Shown: positions 7,309-17,336 of the stretch, piece after piece
Layout: every line of letters begins with the position of its first letter
Position numbering within the stretch: the stretch's first letter is position 1
Notes under the pieces: model-generated
What the model saw: only the letters and a program-made list of their open reading frames with translations
Told to the model about the DNA's origin: nothing
Database searches by the model: none
Translations under genes and position numbers: made by a program
Source: Candidatus Uhrbacteria bacterium
Lineage (GTDB): Bacteria; Patescibacteriota; Patescibacteriia; UBA9934; GWF2-40-263
DNA length: 51,703 nucleotides
Direction: 5' to 3'
Assembly (NCBI GenBank): GCA_016188475.1
Contig: JACPHT010000008.1
Coordinates: forward strand, 98,489-150,191

Positions 7309-8085
7309 TTACTTATCAATTCTCGATTGATATTCCTTTGCCCCTTTCCACGCAAGTTCAAACAATGCGCGCGCAGTGTCCGCGACTTCTTTACTTACAA
7401 TCACAACAGCCAAAACCGCTGAACGATATGAAAACAAAAACACATGGTTTCCTCGAATTGTAATTTCGCCGTGATGCGGAAATTCTGAAAACGGAATCAT
7501 TTTAATCTCACCTTCACCCATATCTGGAATATCTTTTGGCTCTGCCTTATCCAAAACAGCTAAAATTCTATAAGAAGTTTTGGCTTGCCGAAGCGCTGAA
7601 ACATGTTTTGGACTTTCTTCCATCAATTCTCTTGTTGCCAAAGCATCGTCAATTGAAAGAATCTGAACAAACTCTCCATCCAATTTTTCAAACGTCTGAC
7701 GCAAAGATCGTAAGCCTTCCGGCCCTTCCAAATATCTGATCTGCGGTTTTGCGCCTTCAGCATTATAAAGCGCGAGCAATAATGGCAAAGATTTTGCAAA
7801 CTCTTTTTCTTTTTCTTCAAGTTCTTTTTGTTGAACACGCAAAATTGAAATCAATCGATCAGGACTTTCCGGCGCATAAAAACGTTTCTTCCCTTTTACA
7901 AAAGTTGAAAGAAGCCCGCGTTCTGACAATGCTTCAATCATCACATACGTTGTCGCGCGATTGATTTTTGCTTTGTGCGAAATGTCTTGCACAGAAGCAG
8001 GTCCAAGTTCAAGCGACGCAAGATAAACCGACGCTTCTTTGTCAGAAAGCCCAAGATGTTTTAGTTCGTTCATTAGTTCGTCCAT
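7309..8085 (-). CDS. TrmB-family HTH transcriptional regulator
   Basis: LKHLGLSDKEASVYLASLELGPASVQDISHKAKINRATTYVMIEALSERGLL. Confidence 0.85.
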   Translation of the reverse strand: MDELMNELKHLGLSDKEASVYLASLELGPASVQDISHKAKINRATTYVMIEALSERGLLSTFVKGKKRFYAPESPDRLISILRVQQKELEEKEKEFAKSLPLLLALYNAEGAKPQIRYLEGPEGLRSLRQTFEKLDGEFVQILSIDDALATRELMEESPKHVSALRQAKTSYRILAVLDKAEPKDIPDMGEGEIKMIPFSEFPHHGEITIRGNHVFLFSYRSAVLAVVIVSKEVADTARALFELAWKGAKEYQSRIDK

Positions 8086-8095
8086 AAAGTAGTTT

Positions 8096-8121
8096 GATAG
8101 GCAATAGGGAATAGGCGAGAG
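8096..8121. repeat. GGCAATAGGC-type repeat, left arm flanking the four-helix-bundle ORF
   Basis: gataggcaatagggaataggcgagag; inverted relative to 8486-8514. Confidence 0.75.
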
Positions 8122-8478
8122 TTAATTGCTCAACTTAGTAATCATACAATACAACATTTTTTGAACTTCCGTGAGATCACTCGAAGCTTTTTCAATAACA
8201 ATTTGTGGATAAATACTTTTCGAGAGTAACAATTGTGTTTCTAGTTCCGAACAAGAACCATCTGCGATCTTTAAAAATCTGCCGTAATCCAATCTTGATC
8301 TACGTTGATATCCTTCTGCAATATTTGAAGGTATTGAAACAGCACAACGTCTCATTTGTGCAATAAGACCGAATTGTTCTTCCTTTGGTAATGATCTACA
8401 AAGGACATAAACTTGCTTCGCTAATTCCATTGAACGTTGCCAAACAATAAGGTCTTTAAAAGAGTGAATGTCGTGCAT
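8122..8478 (-). CDS. four helix bundle protein (23S rRNA intervening-sequence protein / S23 family)
   Basis: HSFKDLIVWQRSMELAKQVYVL...EEQFGLIAQMRRCAVSIPSNIAEGYQRRSRLDYGRFL; canonical motif. Confidence 0.92.
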   Translation of the reverse strand: MHDIHSFKDLIVWQRSMELAKQVYVLCRSLPKEEQFGLIAQMRRCAVSIPSNIAEGYQRRSRLDYGRFLKIADGSCSELETQLLLSKSIYPQIVIEKASSDLTEVQKMLYCMITKLSN

Positions 8479-8485
8479 ATTTTTT

Positions 8486-8514
8486 CTCTTGCCTATTGCC
8501 TCTTGCCTATTGTC
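8486..8514. repeat. GGCAATAGGC-type repeat, right arm
   Basis: ctcttgcctattgcctcttgcctattgtc; overlaps the stop codon of the glycosyltransferase (8507-8509). Confidence 0.75.
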
Positions 8515-9667
8515 TAAAAACTTCCCATGTCTGCTTTGCAGTTTTTTCCCAAGAAAATTCTTCAACACGATTACTTCCCTTTTCAATCAATCGTTCGCGA
8601 AGTAGCGGATCGGCAACAAGTCGAGTCATTTGTTTTGCCCACAACTCTGGATCTTGAGGTGAAATATAAATCGCGCTGTCGCCGGCAACTTCGTGATGAA
8701 CTGGAATATCCGATGTTAACAAAACGGTTCCACAAGCCATTGCTTCAAGGTTTGGAATTCCAAATCCTTCATACCACGATGGAAACAAAAAAGCTGTTGC
8801 GACATTCATAAGCGCCGCGACCTCTTCATCAGGAAGATATCCGACTTCGCGAATCAGAGTCCTATTTATTGATCGTTCAATGTACGTTCTGATTTCTTCA
8901 TATCCAAATCCTTTTTCACCAACAAGCACAAGTTCAAAAGGATCGCCCATTCCGCGATTTTGTTTGAACAACTCAAACGCGCGAATGATCGTTGAAACGT
9001 TTTTCTTTTTTTCCAATCGTCCGACAAACAAAAAGAAATTATGGCCAAGACGATATTTTTGCAAAACCGGTTCGATCACTTTCGAATCTAAACGTTTGTA
9101 TATTTCTGTTGCCGCAGAAAGCAGAGTGACTGTAATTTTTGTTTCAGAAACATTGTAAACAGTTTTTAATTCTTCTTTTGTAAATTGAGAAACACTGATT
9201 AGATGTTTTGCTTTTTTTATTGCGCGTGATGTTGCAGACGCTACACGTTTTCGAACTGACGTACTATATAAATTTCCAATGCGACTAAAAGCAACATCAT
9301 GAATTGTTGTGATGATCGGAACGCGAAATGAAAAACTTGGAATTCCTTGCGCTGGTACAAAAAAGATATTCGGACGACGACGTAACAATTCCCAACTCAC
9401 ACGAAATTGCATCCATCCTCGCTTAAACTTCCATCTCAAAACGCGCGACTCCCAGCCGCTCGGCATTTGCGTAAGTTTTCCTTGCAAAGGAGTTGGCGAA
9501 AATAAAACAATCCGCTCTCCATCTTTAAGCGGTTCTTTTTTCATTGCCTCGATCAAATGAAACGCATAGTTCTCAACGCCAGTTCGTTTCATTTTGTTCG
9601 CCGAAGAAGCATCAATCGCAAAAATTGTTGTGCGTGTGGATTGTAAAAAATTAACTTCGGTTTGCAT
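8507..9667 (-). CDS. glycosyltransferase family 1 (GT4-type)
   Basis: FLFVGRLEKKKNVSTIIRAF...FLFPSWYEGFGIPNLEAMACGTVLLTSDIPVHHEVAGDSAIYI. Confidence 0.93.
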   Translation of the reverse strand: MQTEVNFLQSTRTTIFAIDASSANKMKRTGVENYAFHLIEAMKKEPLKDGERIVLFSPTPLQGKLTQMPSGWESRVLRWKFKRGWMQFRVSWELLRRRPNIFFVPAQGIPSFSFRVPIITTIHDVAFSRIGNLYSTSVRKRVASATSRAIKKAKHLISVSQFTKEELKTVYNVSETKITVTLLSAATEIYKRLDSKVIEPVLQKYRLGHNFFLFVGRLEKKKNVSTIIRAFELFKQNRGMGDPFELVLVGEKGFGYEEIRTYIERSINRTLIREVGYLPDEEVAALMNVATAFLFPSWYEGFGIPNLEAMACGTVLLTSDIPVHHEVAGDSAIYISPQDPELWAKQMTRLVADPLLRERLIEKGSNRVEEFSWEKTAKQTWEVFRQ

Positions 9668-9679
9668 AATAATACTTTT

Positions 9680-9718
9680 GTAATTGCGAGGAGCCTATTA
9701 GACCGACGAAGTAATCTC
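9680..9718. repeat. family-3 repeat left arm (ATTGCGAGGAG..GACGAAGTAATCT), overlapping the GIY-YIG 3' end
   Basis: Matches the left arm of the intact palindrome at 10080-10171. Confidence 0.75.
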
Positions 9719-10000
9719 TTCAAACAGATCTACCCATTCAGGATTTCGTGAAGCAATCAGATCTATTTTCTTTTGTCTTGAACCGCCTTTTATATGTTTT
9801 TCTCGTAAAAGTGCCTCATGTACATCGTTCCCAATTTCGTAATACACCAACTTAATAATATTGTATTTTTTTGTAAAACCATCCACTAATTTTCCTTTGT
9901 GTTCAAACACTCTTCTTACTAAGTTATTTGTTACACCAACATAAAGAACAGTATTTCTAAAATTGGTCATGATATAAACGTAATACTGTCTCTCAACCAT
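9698..10000 (-). CDS. GIY-YIG nuclease family protein
   Basis: YYVYIMTNFRNTVLYVGVTNNLVRRVFEHKGKLVDGFTKKYNIIKLVYYE...KHIKGGSRQKKIDLI. Confidence 0.94.
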   Translation of the reverse strand: MVERQYYVYIMTNFRNTVLYVGVTNNLVRRVFEHKGKLVDGFTKKYNIIKLVYYEIGNDVHEALLREKHIKGGSRQKKIDLIASRNPEWVDLFEEITSSV

Positions 10001-10038
10001 AGAGACTGCTTCAGCCGTTGGCCTAGCAATGACACATC
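10001..10038. repeat. family-3 repeat right arm (AGACTGCTTCAGCCGTTGGCCTAGCAATGACA)
   Basis: Matches the right arm of the intact palindrome at 10080-10171 and abuts the GIY-YIG start. Confidence 0.75.
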
Positions 10039-10079
10039 TACAAATATTAATCTGAGACTGTAGAAAAACTCACTTTTTC

Positions 10080-10171
10080 TGTCATTGCGAGGAGCGGAGC
10101 GACGAAGCAATCTACTGTTTGTTCGATAACCGAAAGATTGCTTCGGCCGTTGGCCTCGCAATGACACATCT
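10080..10171. repeat. intact family-3 palindromic repeat without ORF
   Basis: TCATTGCGAGGAGCGGAGCGACGAAGCAATCT...AAGATTGCTTCGGCCGTTGGCCTCGCAATGACACATCTA. Confidence 0.85.
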
Positions 10172-11174
10172 AGCTCGTAAAAATACTTCTCTTGTACGCA
10201 TCAAGATTTTCAAGCGCGATTCCTGTTCCTTTCGCAACACACTGTTGAGGATCTTCGGCAACAAAAGTTGGAACACCTGTTGCCTCTGCAATAAGTGTAT
10301 CCAAACTTCGAAGTTGCGCGGAACCTCCGGAAAGCATAATGCCTTTATCCATCACATCTGCAGAAAGTTCAGGAGGTGTTTTGTGCAAAACTTCTTTAAC
10401 AGTTGAAATTATTCCTTCAAGTTCATTTTGAATAGCAACAGTTACGTCGTCAGAAGTGACTTCAATAATTTTAGGAAGTCCTGTGATCATGTCGCGTCCT
10501 TTAACTTCCATTGATAATTTGTCTGGAAGATACATAGCGGCTCCGATTTGAATTTTGATGTCTTCTGATGTTCTCTCGCCAATCGCGAGACCATATTTGC
10601 GACGAATATATTCTGAAATCGCATGATCGAATTTCACTCCGCCGATTCGAACAGACTCTGAAGCAACAATTCCACCAAGTGAAATAACAGCCATTTCCGC
10701 TGTTCCTCCACCAATATCAATAATCATGTGCCCAGATGGAGAACCGATCGGAATGTTAGCCCCAATCGCGGCAACGATAGGTTCTTTGATGATGTATGCC
10801 GCTTTGGCTCCTGCCGCGAGAGTGGCGTCAATCACAGCGCGACGTTCTGTTGAAGTAATTCCACCAGGAACAGCGACCATAACTTCTGGACGAAACAAAC
10901 GAAAACCACCAAGCGCTTTGTTTATAAAATAACGAAGCATTGCTTCGGTTGTTCTGTAATCAGCAATAACTCCATCTTTAAGCGGACGACGCGCAACAAT
11001 AGTTTCTGGTGTTCGTCCAAGCATGTCTTTTGCTTCTTTTCCAACAGCCAAAACTTTTTTGTCAGTATATGAAACAGCAACAACAGATGGCTCATTGATA
11101 ATAATACCTCGTTTAGGAACATAAACGAGGACAGTGGTTGTTCCAAGATCAATCCCGATTTTTTTTTGAAACAT
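10170..11174 (-). CDS. mreB: rod shape-determining protein MreB
   Basis: KIGIDLGTTTVLVYVPKRGIIINEPSVVA...DIGGGTAEMAVISLGGIV. Confidence 0.96.
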   Translation of the reverse strand: MFQKKIGIDLGTTTVLVYVPKRGIIINEPSVVAVSYTDKKVLAVGKEAKDMLGRTPETIVARRPLKDGVIADYRTTEAMLRYFINKALGGFRLFRPEVMVAVPGGITSTERRAVIDATLAAGAKAAYIIKEPIVAAIGANIPIGSPSGHMIIDIGGGTAEMAVISLGGIVASESVRIGGVKFDHAISEYIRRKYGLAIGERTSEDIKIQIGAAMYLPDKLSMEVKGRDMITGLPKIIEVTSDDVTVAIQNELEGIISTVKEVLHKTPPELSADVMDKGIMLSGGSAQLRSLDTLIAEATGVPTFVAEDPQQCVAKGTGIALENLDAYKRSIFTS

Positions 11175-11177
11175 ACT

Positions 11178-13091
11178 TTACAATCCAATTTCAATCTTTA
11201 CATCTTGACTCAATTTTGTATTCAAACGATAACGATCATCGCCCCACTCGTTTCGGATTTCTGCCGGAACCGCGTGCGAGATATTCTTATCAAAATCCAG
11301 GTCAAGCGTCAACGTGTAATCACGCGCGCCCATTTGTTTCAAAAAAGTCAAACCATATGTCTGCTCTGCAATGGCTTTCACAACCGTGTCAGAAAGTTCA
11401 TATTCGTAAGTGATCGTTTTCTCCTCCCCTGGTTCCACTGAAACAAAACCGCCAAAAACTCTCATGCCAAGCTCATCAAAAACTTCTGGACCTTCATTTA
11501 ATCCTTGCACACGAACAAGAGTTGTTCCAAGCGGAACATAAAGCCGAGCATAACTTCGATATCGTGTTGTTCGCCAATCAAACTGTCCAACGTGATCGTA
11601 TATCACAGACGTTCGACCAATCCACGCGCCACTTTCATTTCTAAAAAACGAATAACGAATCGAGCGATTAACAACTGGATCTGATTTCAAACTCGCAAGA
11701 TTAGCATCAACAAACCATTGAATATCTGGCGTTGAAAATGAGGAAACTCCAGCCCATCCAACATTCACAAGCGTTTGTTGAACCTGCTCATTTTCGCTGT
11801 AAACTGCAAGTTGTTTTGATTTTAATGCTTCATCAACGATCGTAAAAATATTTCCCCATTTTGAAAACGGTAAAGCTATTAAACGCGACTGAACTTCATT
11901 AACCAAATCAGCCAATACTTCCTTTCGCTGATCAACTGAAATTCCACTTTCCCAAAAACCTTTTTCAACTTGAAATTCAATCAAATCAGGCACATTTTTT
12001 GATGTAAAAATCTGACCATCAACTTCAATTGGTCCAAGCTCATCCAAAAGCGCTGAAGCAAATACTGGTGTGAAACCAATTACGGAATCGATGATGATAT
12101 TTGATTCGTATTCAAAAGACTTGATTGATTCTTTTGAGCTGACTGAAAAATCAGGACTCCAATTTGAATCTCTAAAAAACCACTTTGAAGTTGCGTTATA
12201 TTTCTGCAAAGGAACTGGCGGAAAAGCAGTCACTGGATTTTTAGATGACTTATCAAGCGCGTAAACATCTGCTGTTTTAGTTTGTAAAACTTCCCCGTTT
12301 GAAACATTCATCACACCATACGTTCCAATAAATCCTCCTCCAGGGCGGAGCTCATCATTATTCAAAAACAGCAACAAATGATTTTTTTGTTTTCCAAAAC
12401 CGGAAAATTCCGGCAACAAATGCGCCAACACAGACGCGACCTTAAGTTGATCTTCAACTTGATCCATCTGATCTACAACCGGATTTAAAACCCCAAGAAA
12501 CGGCGAAGCTAAACGACTGTCTTTTAGCAAAGTCAATTCTTCTTTTGTGATTTGAAGTCTTGATGACAGAAGATCAAAGTCACCTGACGCAGTGCTCAAT
12601 CTTTCAAGAATAACTAATTTTGTTGATGGAGAAAGAGCGTCAAAAGTAACAGATTTATTTTCAAGTCCCGCAAGTTGAGCTACGTCTTGTCCTAATGAGA
12701 TAACATTTGATAGCGAATCAACCAATTGTTCGCTTGAAACAAACGTGCCTTTCAAATTTGAAAATTCATCTTTAAGACCCGGGAGAAACCAAACACGCTC
12801 AAGCAAAAATACGCTCTGTTCTGTCTCCTTAATTGATTGAGAAGCGCGTGATAAATTTTTTTGCGCTTCTGAAAAGTGAAGCGACTTAACGTTTTTTGCA
12901 GTATCAGAAATCGCATCGCGAGTATCAAGAGTCGCAGCGACGGCCTGGCCTAGAACAAGAAGAAGCATAACAAACCAACCCGCCAACAAAACTGCAAGCA
13001 CAACTATGAACGCGCGAAAAAATTGCCGACGACGATGGCGGCTGTGAATATTCGATGATTCACTTTTATGAATTGACGCTTGGGTGTGCAT
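11178..13091 (-). CDS. DUF4012 domain-containing membrane protein
   Basis: N-terminal TM; NHLLLFLNNDELRPGGGFIGTYGVMNVSNGEV motif typical of DUF4012. Confidence 0.85.
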   Translation of the reverse strand: MHTQASIHKSESSNIHSRHRRRQFFRAFIVVLAVLLAGWFVMLLLVLGQAVAATLDTRDAISDTAKNVKSLHFSEAQKNLSRASQSIKETEQSVFLLERVWFLPGLKDEFSNLKGTFVSSEQLVDSLSNVISLGQDVAQLAGLENKSVTFDALSPSTKLVILERLSTASGDFDLLSSRLQITKEELTLLKDSRLASPFLGVLNPVVDQMDQVEDQLKVASVLAHLLPEFSGFGKQKNHLLLFLNNDELRPGGGFIGTYGVMNVSNGEVLQTKTADVYALDKSSKNPVTAFPPVPLQKYNATSKWFFRDSNWSPDFSVSSKESIKSFEYESNIIIDSVIGFTPVFASALLDELGPIEVDGQIFTSKNVPDLIEFQVEKGFWESGISVDQRKEVLADLVNEVQSRLIALPFSKWGNIFTIVDEALKSKQLAVYSENEQVQQTLVNVGWAGVSSFSTPDIQWFVDANLASLKSDPVVNRSIRYSFFRNESGAWIGRTSVIYDHVGQFDWRTTRYRSYARLYVPLGTTLVRVQGLNEGPEVFDELGMRVFGGFVSVEPGEEKTITYEYELSDTVVKAIAEQTYGLTFLKQMGARDYTLTLDLDFDKNISHAVPAEIRNEWGDDRYRLNTKLSQDVKIEIGL

Positions 13092-13908
13092 GTGATGTCT
13101 CTCTTGGATTTTTTTGACCCTTATATTTCTTGTAATAGTATATCGCACTTTTTGCTTGAAGGCGCGTCAGCGGATTTCGAATTTGTTCCAAAAAAGATCC
13201 CTCGGCTGTTTCGCGACGATGATAATGCACAAATTGAATGTCTGGATTATATACAACTCTCCATCCTGCAAGCCAAAATCTGCGACACCAATCTTGATCT
13301 TCAAAATAAATAAAAAAATTTGGATCAAATCCACCGACTTTATCAACCGCTTCTTTTCTAACAAGCATTGCCGCGCCAAGTAGATAATCAACGTTTTGAA
13401 TCTGATTATGATCCCAATCTTTCATTTGATATTCACTATCCGCGCGTTTTGCAAAGCCAAAAGAACGTAAAATCGGAACTCTGCGATACAAAATAATTGA
13501 TGGACCCATGAATCTATAACAACTATATTGCAGTGTTCGGTCCGGATTTAAAAGTTTTGGTCCTAACATTCCAATATCTGAATGCGCGTCCATGTAAGCG
13601 ACCATTGAATCAAACACATCGTCAAAAACTGCAATGTCAGGATTAAACACAAGATAATATCGCGCATTGGCATGTTGCATTGCCAAATTCATTCCATTTC
13701 CAAAACCGATATTTTTATCACTCATTACAATTTTCACAAATGGAAATTCTTTTTGCACCCAATCACGGACTCGAACTTTTGGATTGTTATCAACAACAAT
13801 AACTTCAAAACTGATATTTATTTTGGAAGTGAAAATTCCTTTGAGCGTTTGGCGCAAAAGTCCTGGAGTATTGTAGTGCACGATCAAAATCGACAAATCT
13901 TTTTTCAT
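13066..13908 (-). CDS. glycosyltransferase family 2 (rhamnosyltransferase-like)
   Basis: LSILIVHYNTPGLLRQTL...FEVIVVDNNPK...FNPDIAVF...GAAMLVRKEAVDKVGGFDPNFFIYFEDQDWCRR. Confidence 0.92.
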   Translation of the reverse strand: MKKDLSILIVHYNTPGLLRQTLKGIFTSKINISFEVIVVDNNPKVRVRDWVQKEFPFVKIVMSDKNIGFGNGMNLAMQHANARYYLVFNPDIAVFDDVFDSMVAYMDAHSDIGMLGPKLLNPDRTLQYSCYRFMGPSIILYRRVPILRSFGFAKRADSEYQMKDWDHNQIQNVDYLLGAAMLVRKEAVDKVGGFDPNFFIYFEDQDWCRRFWLAGWRVVYNPDIQFVHYHRRETAEGSFLEQIRNPLTRLQAKSAIYYYKKYKGQKNPRETSHAHPSVNS

Positions 13909-13915
13909 ACAAATT

Positions 13916-14965
13916 TTATTTGAACCATCGGCGCAGTTCTTTTGCAGATCGCTTTTGATGCTTCTTGATCCATACGCGTTTCCTGAACATTCGTGGAAAA
14001 AGTTTTATTGCATCAATAAACGCTCGAACATTTTTTGTTTCAAAAAACAAAGTATAAATTAATCTTCCAACTTCAGATGGAACTATCCAAACGCAAGAAA
14101 ACAAAAAATCACCGATCGGAAGATTTTTGATTAGAAGCAACCATTGATTTCTGTTAGAATAATAACTTCGAAGTTTTGACTTATTGCGACGATTTTTGAT
14201 TCGCTCAATGATCCCAATTTTTTCAGGCGAGTACATTCCGCGATAATGAAATGCAACAGCTCCGGACACAAAATGCGCGTCCCATCCGAAACGCTGAAGC
14301 CGCCAAGCCAGATCAACGTCTTCTTTGTAAGCAAAAAAATCTTCGTCAAAAAATTCATCTTCAAAACGAATGTCGCTAAGAGCAGAGGCACGATACAAAA
14401 CAAGCGCTCCTGAAATTCCAAACACGTCACGCGACTCGTCGTACTGACCTTTGTCCATTTCTCCTGCTCCGCGATCAGTAAATGTTCTATTTTTATGCGC
14501 GTGTAAACCCGTTGAATCAATTAGATCAGAATGTATCGTTTCCTGAAGGGTTTCATCAGTAAGATTTTCACCAAACGCGCGACGCAACTTTCCACCAAAC
14601 GCCCCAACTGTTGGATGAGATATAACATCATGCATGAGCGTTCCAATAAAATTGGATGGTAAAATCAAATCTGGATTTGTTACCAAAACAAAATTTTCGT
14701 TAAAGTTTAATGGATCCCAATGTTCAAGCGCATATCTAATTCCCTGATTGTGCGCTCCTGAAAAACCCAAATTTCTGGCATTGCGTAAAATAGTAATTTG
14801 AGGATAATGTTCTCGTATAAATTCTACGACTCCGTCTGTTGATCCATTATCAATCACAAGAATATTGAAATCACGGAAAGTTTGACTGGACAAGCTCTTG
14901 AGTAAATCAGGCAAAAACTTCATCGAGTTCCATGCAACAATGTGAATTGAAAGAGGTGGATACAT
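13916..14965 (-). CDS. glycosyltransferase family 2
   Basis: FNILVIDNGSTDGVVEFIREHYP...DEDFFAYKEDVDLAWRLQRFGWDAHFV. Confidence 0.92.
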   Translation of the reverse strand: MYPPLSIHIVAWNSMKFLPDLLKSLSSQTFRDFNILVIDNGSTDGVVEFIREHYPQITILRNARNLGFSGAHNQGIRYALEHWDPLNFNENFVLVTNPDLILPSNFIGTLMHDVISHPTVGAFGGKLRRAFGENLTDETLQETIHSDLIDSTGLHAHKNRTFTDRGAGEMDKGQYDESRDVFGISGALVLYRASALSDIRFEDEFFDEDFFAYKEDVDLAWRLQRFGWDAHFVSGAVAFHYRGMYSPEKIGIIERIKNRRNKSKLRSYYSNRNQWLLLIKNLPIGDFLFSCVWIVPSEVGRLIYTLFFETKNVRAFIDAIKLFPRMFRKRVWIKKHQKRSAKELRRWFK

Positions 14966-15082
14966 AATGTGCCACTATATTAAGCAATACACCGCAAGAA
15001 AACAACTTAGAGTCAAATAACAACAATATAATCTTCCAAAAAATGACGGCGGACATTAAAATCCTATTGGAATGACTGAAGA

Positions 15083-16567
15083 TTAATTGCGTGTCTTTTT
15101 TGTAACCTTGAACCCAAGATATTTTCCCAACATCAATCGAGTTTGTGCGTCAATCGCCGGGATTGACCCAAATAAAATAAAAGTGATTGGAAGAAGAATC
15201 CATTGAAAAAGCATCAAAATCCACGTTCGTTTGTGAACACTGTCAGGCCTATGTGGAAGTAATGTCAAAGCAAGTACAGCAGAAATAAGCACGCCCACCA
15301 TTGCAGATTGCATAAGTTGTTCAAGTGTAAATGGGGCTACTTGAACAATCGCATTCGACTCTCCTTTCGCCAGCCAAAGCGGAAGCCATCCCAAAACAAA
15401 CATGATAAGAGGCGCTGTTGCCCATGTGAACATCCCTTCTATGTGATTGAACACATATTTTATTTTTGTACGAAGCGGAATCAGAGGATCATTTCGAAAA
15501 CCATCAATAAGGTACGGTAGATGTTCAATACCCCAAGCCCATCTGCGCATTTGAACGTACAAAGCTTTCAAAGATTCAAAGTAAGTTTCACCAAAAACCG
15601 CATCCATTGAAACAGGTAAAAAAACCGGTGTCACACGATAGTCGCCGTGATAATGCATGAATGCTTGCATAAAAATACGCGAATCTTCACTAACAATATC
15701 TTTTTGCCAAAACCCAACTTCCTTCAGCATTTTCCAAGGCATTGAGTGTGATGAAAAAGTCCAAAGTCTTTCCGGACGAGCCAATTCTGCAAACAACCAA
15801 AACGTTGTTCCAAATGCGCCAATGCGAACCGGAGCTGAAGCTGTCCAAATGTTATTTGAAAAAAGTGTGACTGGTTGAAATGAAGTTCGAGTTGGATTTT
15901 CAACTGTACAGTAAAGATAAGTGAGTAATGAAAAATATTGTGGATGAGCGATTGTGTCAATATCAAACGCTGAGACAATAATGTGTTCATCTTTTATTTC
16001 AAAAAAATCTTTTTCCAAATGTTGATCAATCTCGTTTCCAGCAAAATGTAAATTTGAACCTTTTCCAGGGATTTCATCAGGCAAACCGCGCGGATGAAGA
16101 GTTGTGTAAAGTTTCTTGAAAACAGAACCAAATTCAGCAAATGCTCGCGCGCTCACATTTTCAAAACGCACTCGATCAGCTTCTTCACCACACAACACAA
16201 CAATCATGTGTTTGTTGTCATAAGTATTTTCGCTCAAAGAACGAAGTGTGCCATGAACAATGTCATATTCTTCTTTGTATGTTGGAAGAAAAATCAAATG
16301 ATATGTTTCTTTTGCACATGAAAGTGTTTCCAAACGTTTTGCCCAATTAATTTTTGAAGTTCGTCGATATCTGATCCAAGCAACAATAATGAAAATATTG
16401 AAATAAATAACCCTAAACAACCACAAAAGATCGAATATGATAATCGCAATGATTACCCAAAGTGGTTGAAAAAATGAAAAAACAATCGCAAGTGAAAAAG
16501 TTCCCCAAACCAGAAGGCCGGGGAACATTTCCCAAAATCTCATTTTTCCGTATTTGTATGTAACCAT
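15083..16567 (-). CDS. membrane glycosyltransferase family 2 (processive/cellulose synthase-like)
   Basis: Multiple TMs, DIDTIAHP and QMRRWAWGIEHLPY motifs. Confidence 0.82.
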   Translation of the reverse strand: MVTYKYGKMRFWEMFPGLLVWGTFSLAIVFSFFQPLWVIIAIIIFDLLWLFRVIYFNIFIIVAWIRYRRTSKINWAKRLETLSCAKETYHLIFLPTYKEEYDIVHGTLRSLSENTYDNKHMIVVLCGEEADRVRFENVSARAFAEFGSVFKKLYTTLHPRGLPDEIPGKGSNLHFAGNEIDQHLEKDFFEIKDEHIIVSAFDIDTIAHPQYFSLLTYLYCTVENPTRTSFQPVTLFSNNIWTASAPVRIGAFGTTFWLFAELARPERLWTFSSHSMPWKMLKEVGFWQKDIVSEDSRIFMQAFMHYHGDYRVTPVFLPVSMDAVFGETYFESLKALYVQMRRWAWGIEHLPYLIDGFRNDPLIPLRTKIKYVFNHIEGMFTWATAPLIMFVLGWLPLWLAKGESNAIVQVAPFTLEQLMQSAMVGVLISAVLALTLLPHRPDSVHKRTWILMLFQWILLPITFILFGSIPAIDAQTRLMLGKYLGFKVTKKTRN

Positions 16568-17244
16568 TATTTGTCTGAAGAAATGTCCTTGCGTAGACGT
16601 TCAAGAAGTTTCCCTGCTTGTTCTCGTCCACCAAGACCAAACGCAAGCCCTCCTGCTAACGCGATCATAAATACAAGACCTGTAAACAAAACACGAATCA
16701 AGTCTGGTGCGATTTCCAATTGCACAAGAGCTGCCATAAAGCTGAAAATCAAGATCGCCCATTTTGCAACTCCCGATAGAAAACTTGCGGATGTTAGTTT
16801 AGCGGCTTCAACAGCAGACTTCACAACGCGCTGTACAAAGTTAGCAAGCAAAATTCCTGCAAGCAAAATGATAACGGCAATTACAACGTTTGGAATGAAT
16901 AGAACGATCTCTTGAAGATATGACGTCAACTGTTCCCATCCCAATATGTCCGTTGCCGCGATTAATGCAACGATAACGAAAAACCACTTCACAATCCAAC
17001 CCAAAAGATGGCCGATGTGAAGATGTACACCAAAACGTTCAAACTGTGAACGTATCTCGAGTTTTTGCGCTAGATCGTCAATACGCAAAAGTTTGATCAC
17101 TTGTTCAACAACGCTTCTTAGAACAAGAGCCAAGATAACACCGATCAAAAACACGATTATAGCGCCCAATAGATTTGGCAAATAAGCCAAAACTATATCC
17201 CACATTTCAAGGACTGGACCTTGAAGAATATTGGTAAAATCCAT
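16567..17244 (-). CDS. mechanosensitive-channel-like TM-helix repeat protein
   Basis: Repeated TM segments, LANFVQRVVKSA...GLAFGLGGREQAGKLLERL typical of the conserved TM helix / CmpX family. Confidence 0.75.
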   Translation of the reverse strand: MDFTNILQGPVLEMWDIVLAYLPNLLGAIIVFLIGVILALVLRSVVEQVIKLLRIDDLAQKLEIRSQFERFGVHLHIGHLLGWIVKWFFVIVALIAATDILGWEQLTSYLQEIVLFIPNVVIAVIILLAGILLANFVQRVVKSAVEAAKLTSASFLSGVAKWAILIFSFMAALVQLEIAPDLIRVLFTGLVFMIALAGGLAFGLGGREQAGKLLERLRKDISSDK

Positions 17245-17336
17245 AATGAATATTAAAATGAATTATTAAATTAGTAGTTAAGGTTAGTAACAAGATAGCA
17301 TTTTCGACTCATTTTTACAAATTCCTTATACACTGG

